Assembly (NCBI GenBank): GCA_003153855.1
Contig: PMBM01000046.1
Location: 20,772 to 25,790, forward strand
Direction of reading: 5' to 3'
Length of the DNA: 5,019 bases
Origin: Propionibacteriaceae bacterium
GTDB lineage: Bacteria > Actinomycetota > Actinomycetes > Propionibacteriales > Propionibacteriaceae
In this document: one piece after another, positions 4,323 to 5,019 of the stretch
Layout of the letters: every line of letters starts with the position of its first letter
Numbering within the stretch: position 1 is the first letter of the stretch
Position numbers and translations under genes: made by a program
The notes under the pieces: generated by a model
What the model was told of the DNA's origin: nothing
The model's database searches: none
What the model saw: only the letters and a program-made list of their open reading frames with translations

Positions 4323-5019
4323 ATGAGCACCTTTCAACGCATTGTCCGCGGACCGTTCCTGTGGATCCTGATCGTGATCCTCGCGGCGTACTGGGTCATC
4401 CAGCTCACCGGTCAGATGACGGGCCCCAAGGACGTCCCGACGAGCCAGGTGATCGCTCTCATCAACAGCGATGCGCCGCTCAAGGAGGTGGTTCTCACCG
4501 ACACCGAGCAGAGCATCGAGATCACCCAGGCCGACGACAAGCAGACCAAGGTCAAGGCCACGTGGGTCGGTACGGAGTCGCAGGACATCATCACGCGGCT
4601 CAACGCCCGCGTCGCAGCCGGCACCCTCGAGTCGTGGAAGGGCGTCAACCCGAACCTCGGCTTCTGGGGAAGTCTGGTCGGCACCCTGGTCCCGTTCCTC
4701 ATCATCGGCGTGATCTTCTACTTCCTCATCAACTCGCTGCAGGGTGGCGGCTCGCGGGTGATGCAGTTCGGCAAGTCCAAGGCCAAGATCGCCACGAAAG
4801 ACACCCCGAAGACCACGTTCGCTGACGTCGCGGGCGTGGACGAGGCGATCGAGGAGCTGCAGGAGATCAAGGAGTTCCTCGCCGAGCCCGCCAAGTTCCG
4901 GGCCGTCGGCGCCAAGATCCCCAAGGGCGTCCTGCTATATGGCCCTCCGGGCACCGGCAAGACGCTGCTGGCGCGCGCTGTGGCGGGCGAGGCCGGCGTG
5001 CCGTTCTACTCCATCTCGG
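4323..5019 (+). CDS. ftsH: ATP-dependent zinc metalloprotease FtsH (N-terminal part)
   Basis: FtsH is a membrane-anchored hexameric AAA+ protease that extracts and degrades damaged membrane proteins and some short-lived regulators. The window holds the first 232 codons plus one base and cuts the gene off. Visible parts are a first membrane segment (about 11-28, [19 protein letters not shown]), a small extracytoplasmic domain (about 30-112), a second membrane segment (about 113-138, rich in [12 protein letters not shown]), a Gly-rich linker, the conserved [10 protein letters not shown] (165-174) at the start of the AAA domain, and the Walker A motif GPPGTGKT (206-213). Walker B, the second region of homology and the HExxH protease site lie beyond the end. 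The ATG at 4323 is preceded by AAGG and gives the normal short cytoplasmic N-terminus. It is divergent from the glycosidase gene and has its own promoter region. Confidence 0.96.
   Translation, partial: MSTFQRIVRGPFLWILIVILAAYWVIQLTGQMTGPKDVPTSQVIALINSDAPLKEVVLTDTEQSIEITQADDKQTKVKATWVGTESQDIITRLNARVAAGTLESWKGVNPNLGFWGSLVGTLVPFLIIGVIFYFLINSLQGGGSRVMQFGKSKAKIATKDTPKTTFADVAGVDEAIEELQEIKEFLAEPAKFRAVGAKIPKGVLLYGPPGTGKTLLARAVAGEAGVPFYSIS

Noticed and set aside
4106..4330. Upstream extension of the glycosidase frame to an ATG at 4330.
   Set aside because: It would overlap the ftsH start, has no RBS support, and would bury the signal peptide about 75 residues inside the protein. The ATG at 4105 fits far better.
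4361..4825. Plus-strand open frame in another frame inside ftsH.
   Set aside because: The translation is a His/Arg/Gly/Pro-rich shadow; the FtsH frame starting at 4323 has membrane segments and AAA motifs over the same bases.

Overview
The window is a GC-rich, densely packed chromosomal segment from an actinobacterium. The pointers are the high G/C use at third codon positions, the DUF2342/zincin_2-type metalloprotease, the short form of TilS, a mycobacterial-style hypoxanthine phosphoribosyltransferase, and the order metalloprotease - tilS - hpt - ftsH, which is a familiar actinobacterial housekeeping block. A member of the Propionibacteriales (Nocardioides/Aeromicrobium-like) is plausible, but that is inference from gene style only. 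No RNA gene, insertion sequence, CRISPR array, attachment site or origin is visible.

Layout from left to right. 1-321 (+) is the C-terminal end of a zincin-like metalloprotease whose active site lies outside the window. Its stop codon shares one base with the preferred start of tilS (321-1325, +), the tRNA-Ile lysidine synthetase. After a 47-base gap comes an exported NodB/CE4-type polysaccharide deacetylase (1373-2305, +). After a further 55 bases comes hpt (2361-2912, +). Both of these genes lack a ribosome binding site and have a TANNNT -10 box ending exactly 6 bases before the start codon, so both look like leaderless transcripts with their own promoters. Convergent to hpt, with only 5 bases between the two stop codons, is an exported phosphodiester-glycosidase (NAGPA-domain) protein on the minus strand (2918-4105). 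A 217-base divergent intergenic region (4106-4322) separates it from ftsH (4323 to the window end, +), the membrane AAA+ protease, which is cut off just after the Walker A motif.

The block mixes essential housekeeping functions (decoding of AUA codons, purine salvage, membrane protein quality control) with two exported proteins whose domains act on glycans or glycan phosphodiesters. The two exported genes sit between the tilS, hpt and ftsH genes, which are often adjacent in other bacteria. The most notable points are the two leaderless promoters (one made of a perfect 7-bp tandem repeat), an inverted repeat TAAGGG-N13-CCCTTA almost exactly midway between the divergent start codons, a deacetylase whose first motif reads TFDAG instead of TFDDG, and a NAGPA-like protein whose usual Gly-rich C-terminal motif is replaced by LDINPDW. 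I do not see strong evidence for a wholly new biological system here.
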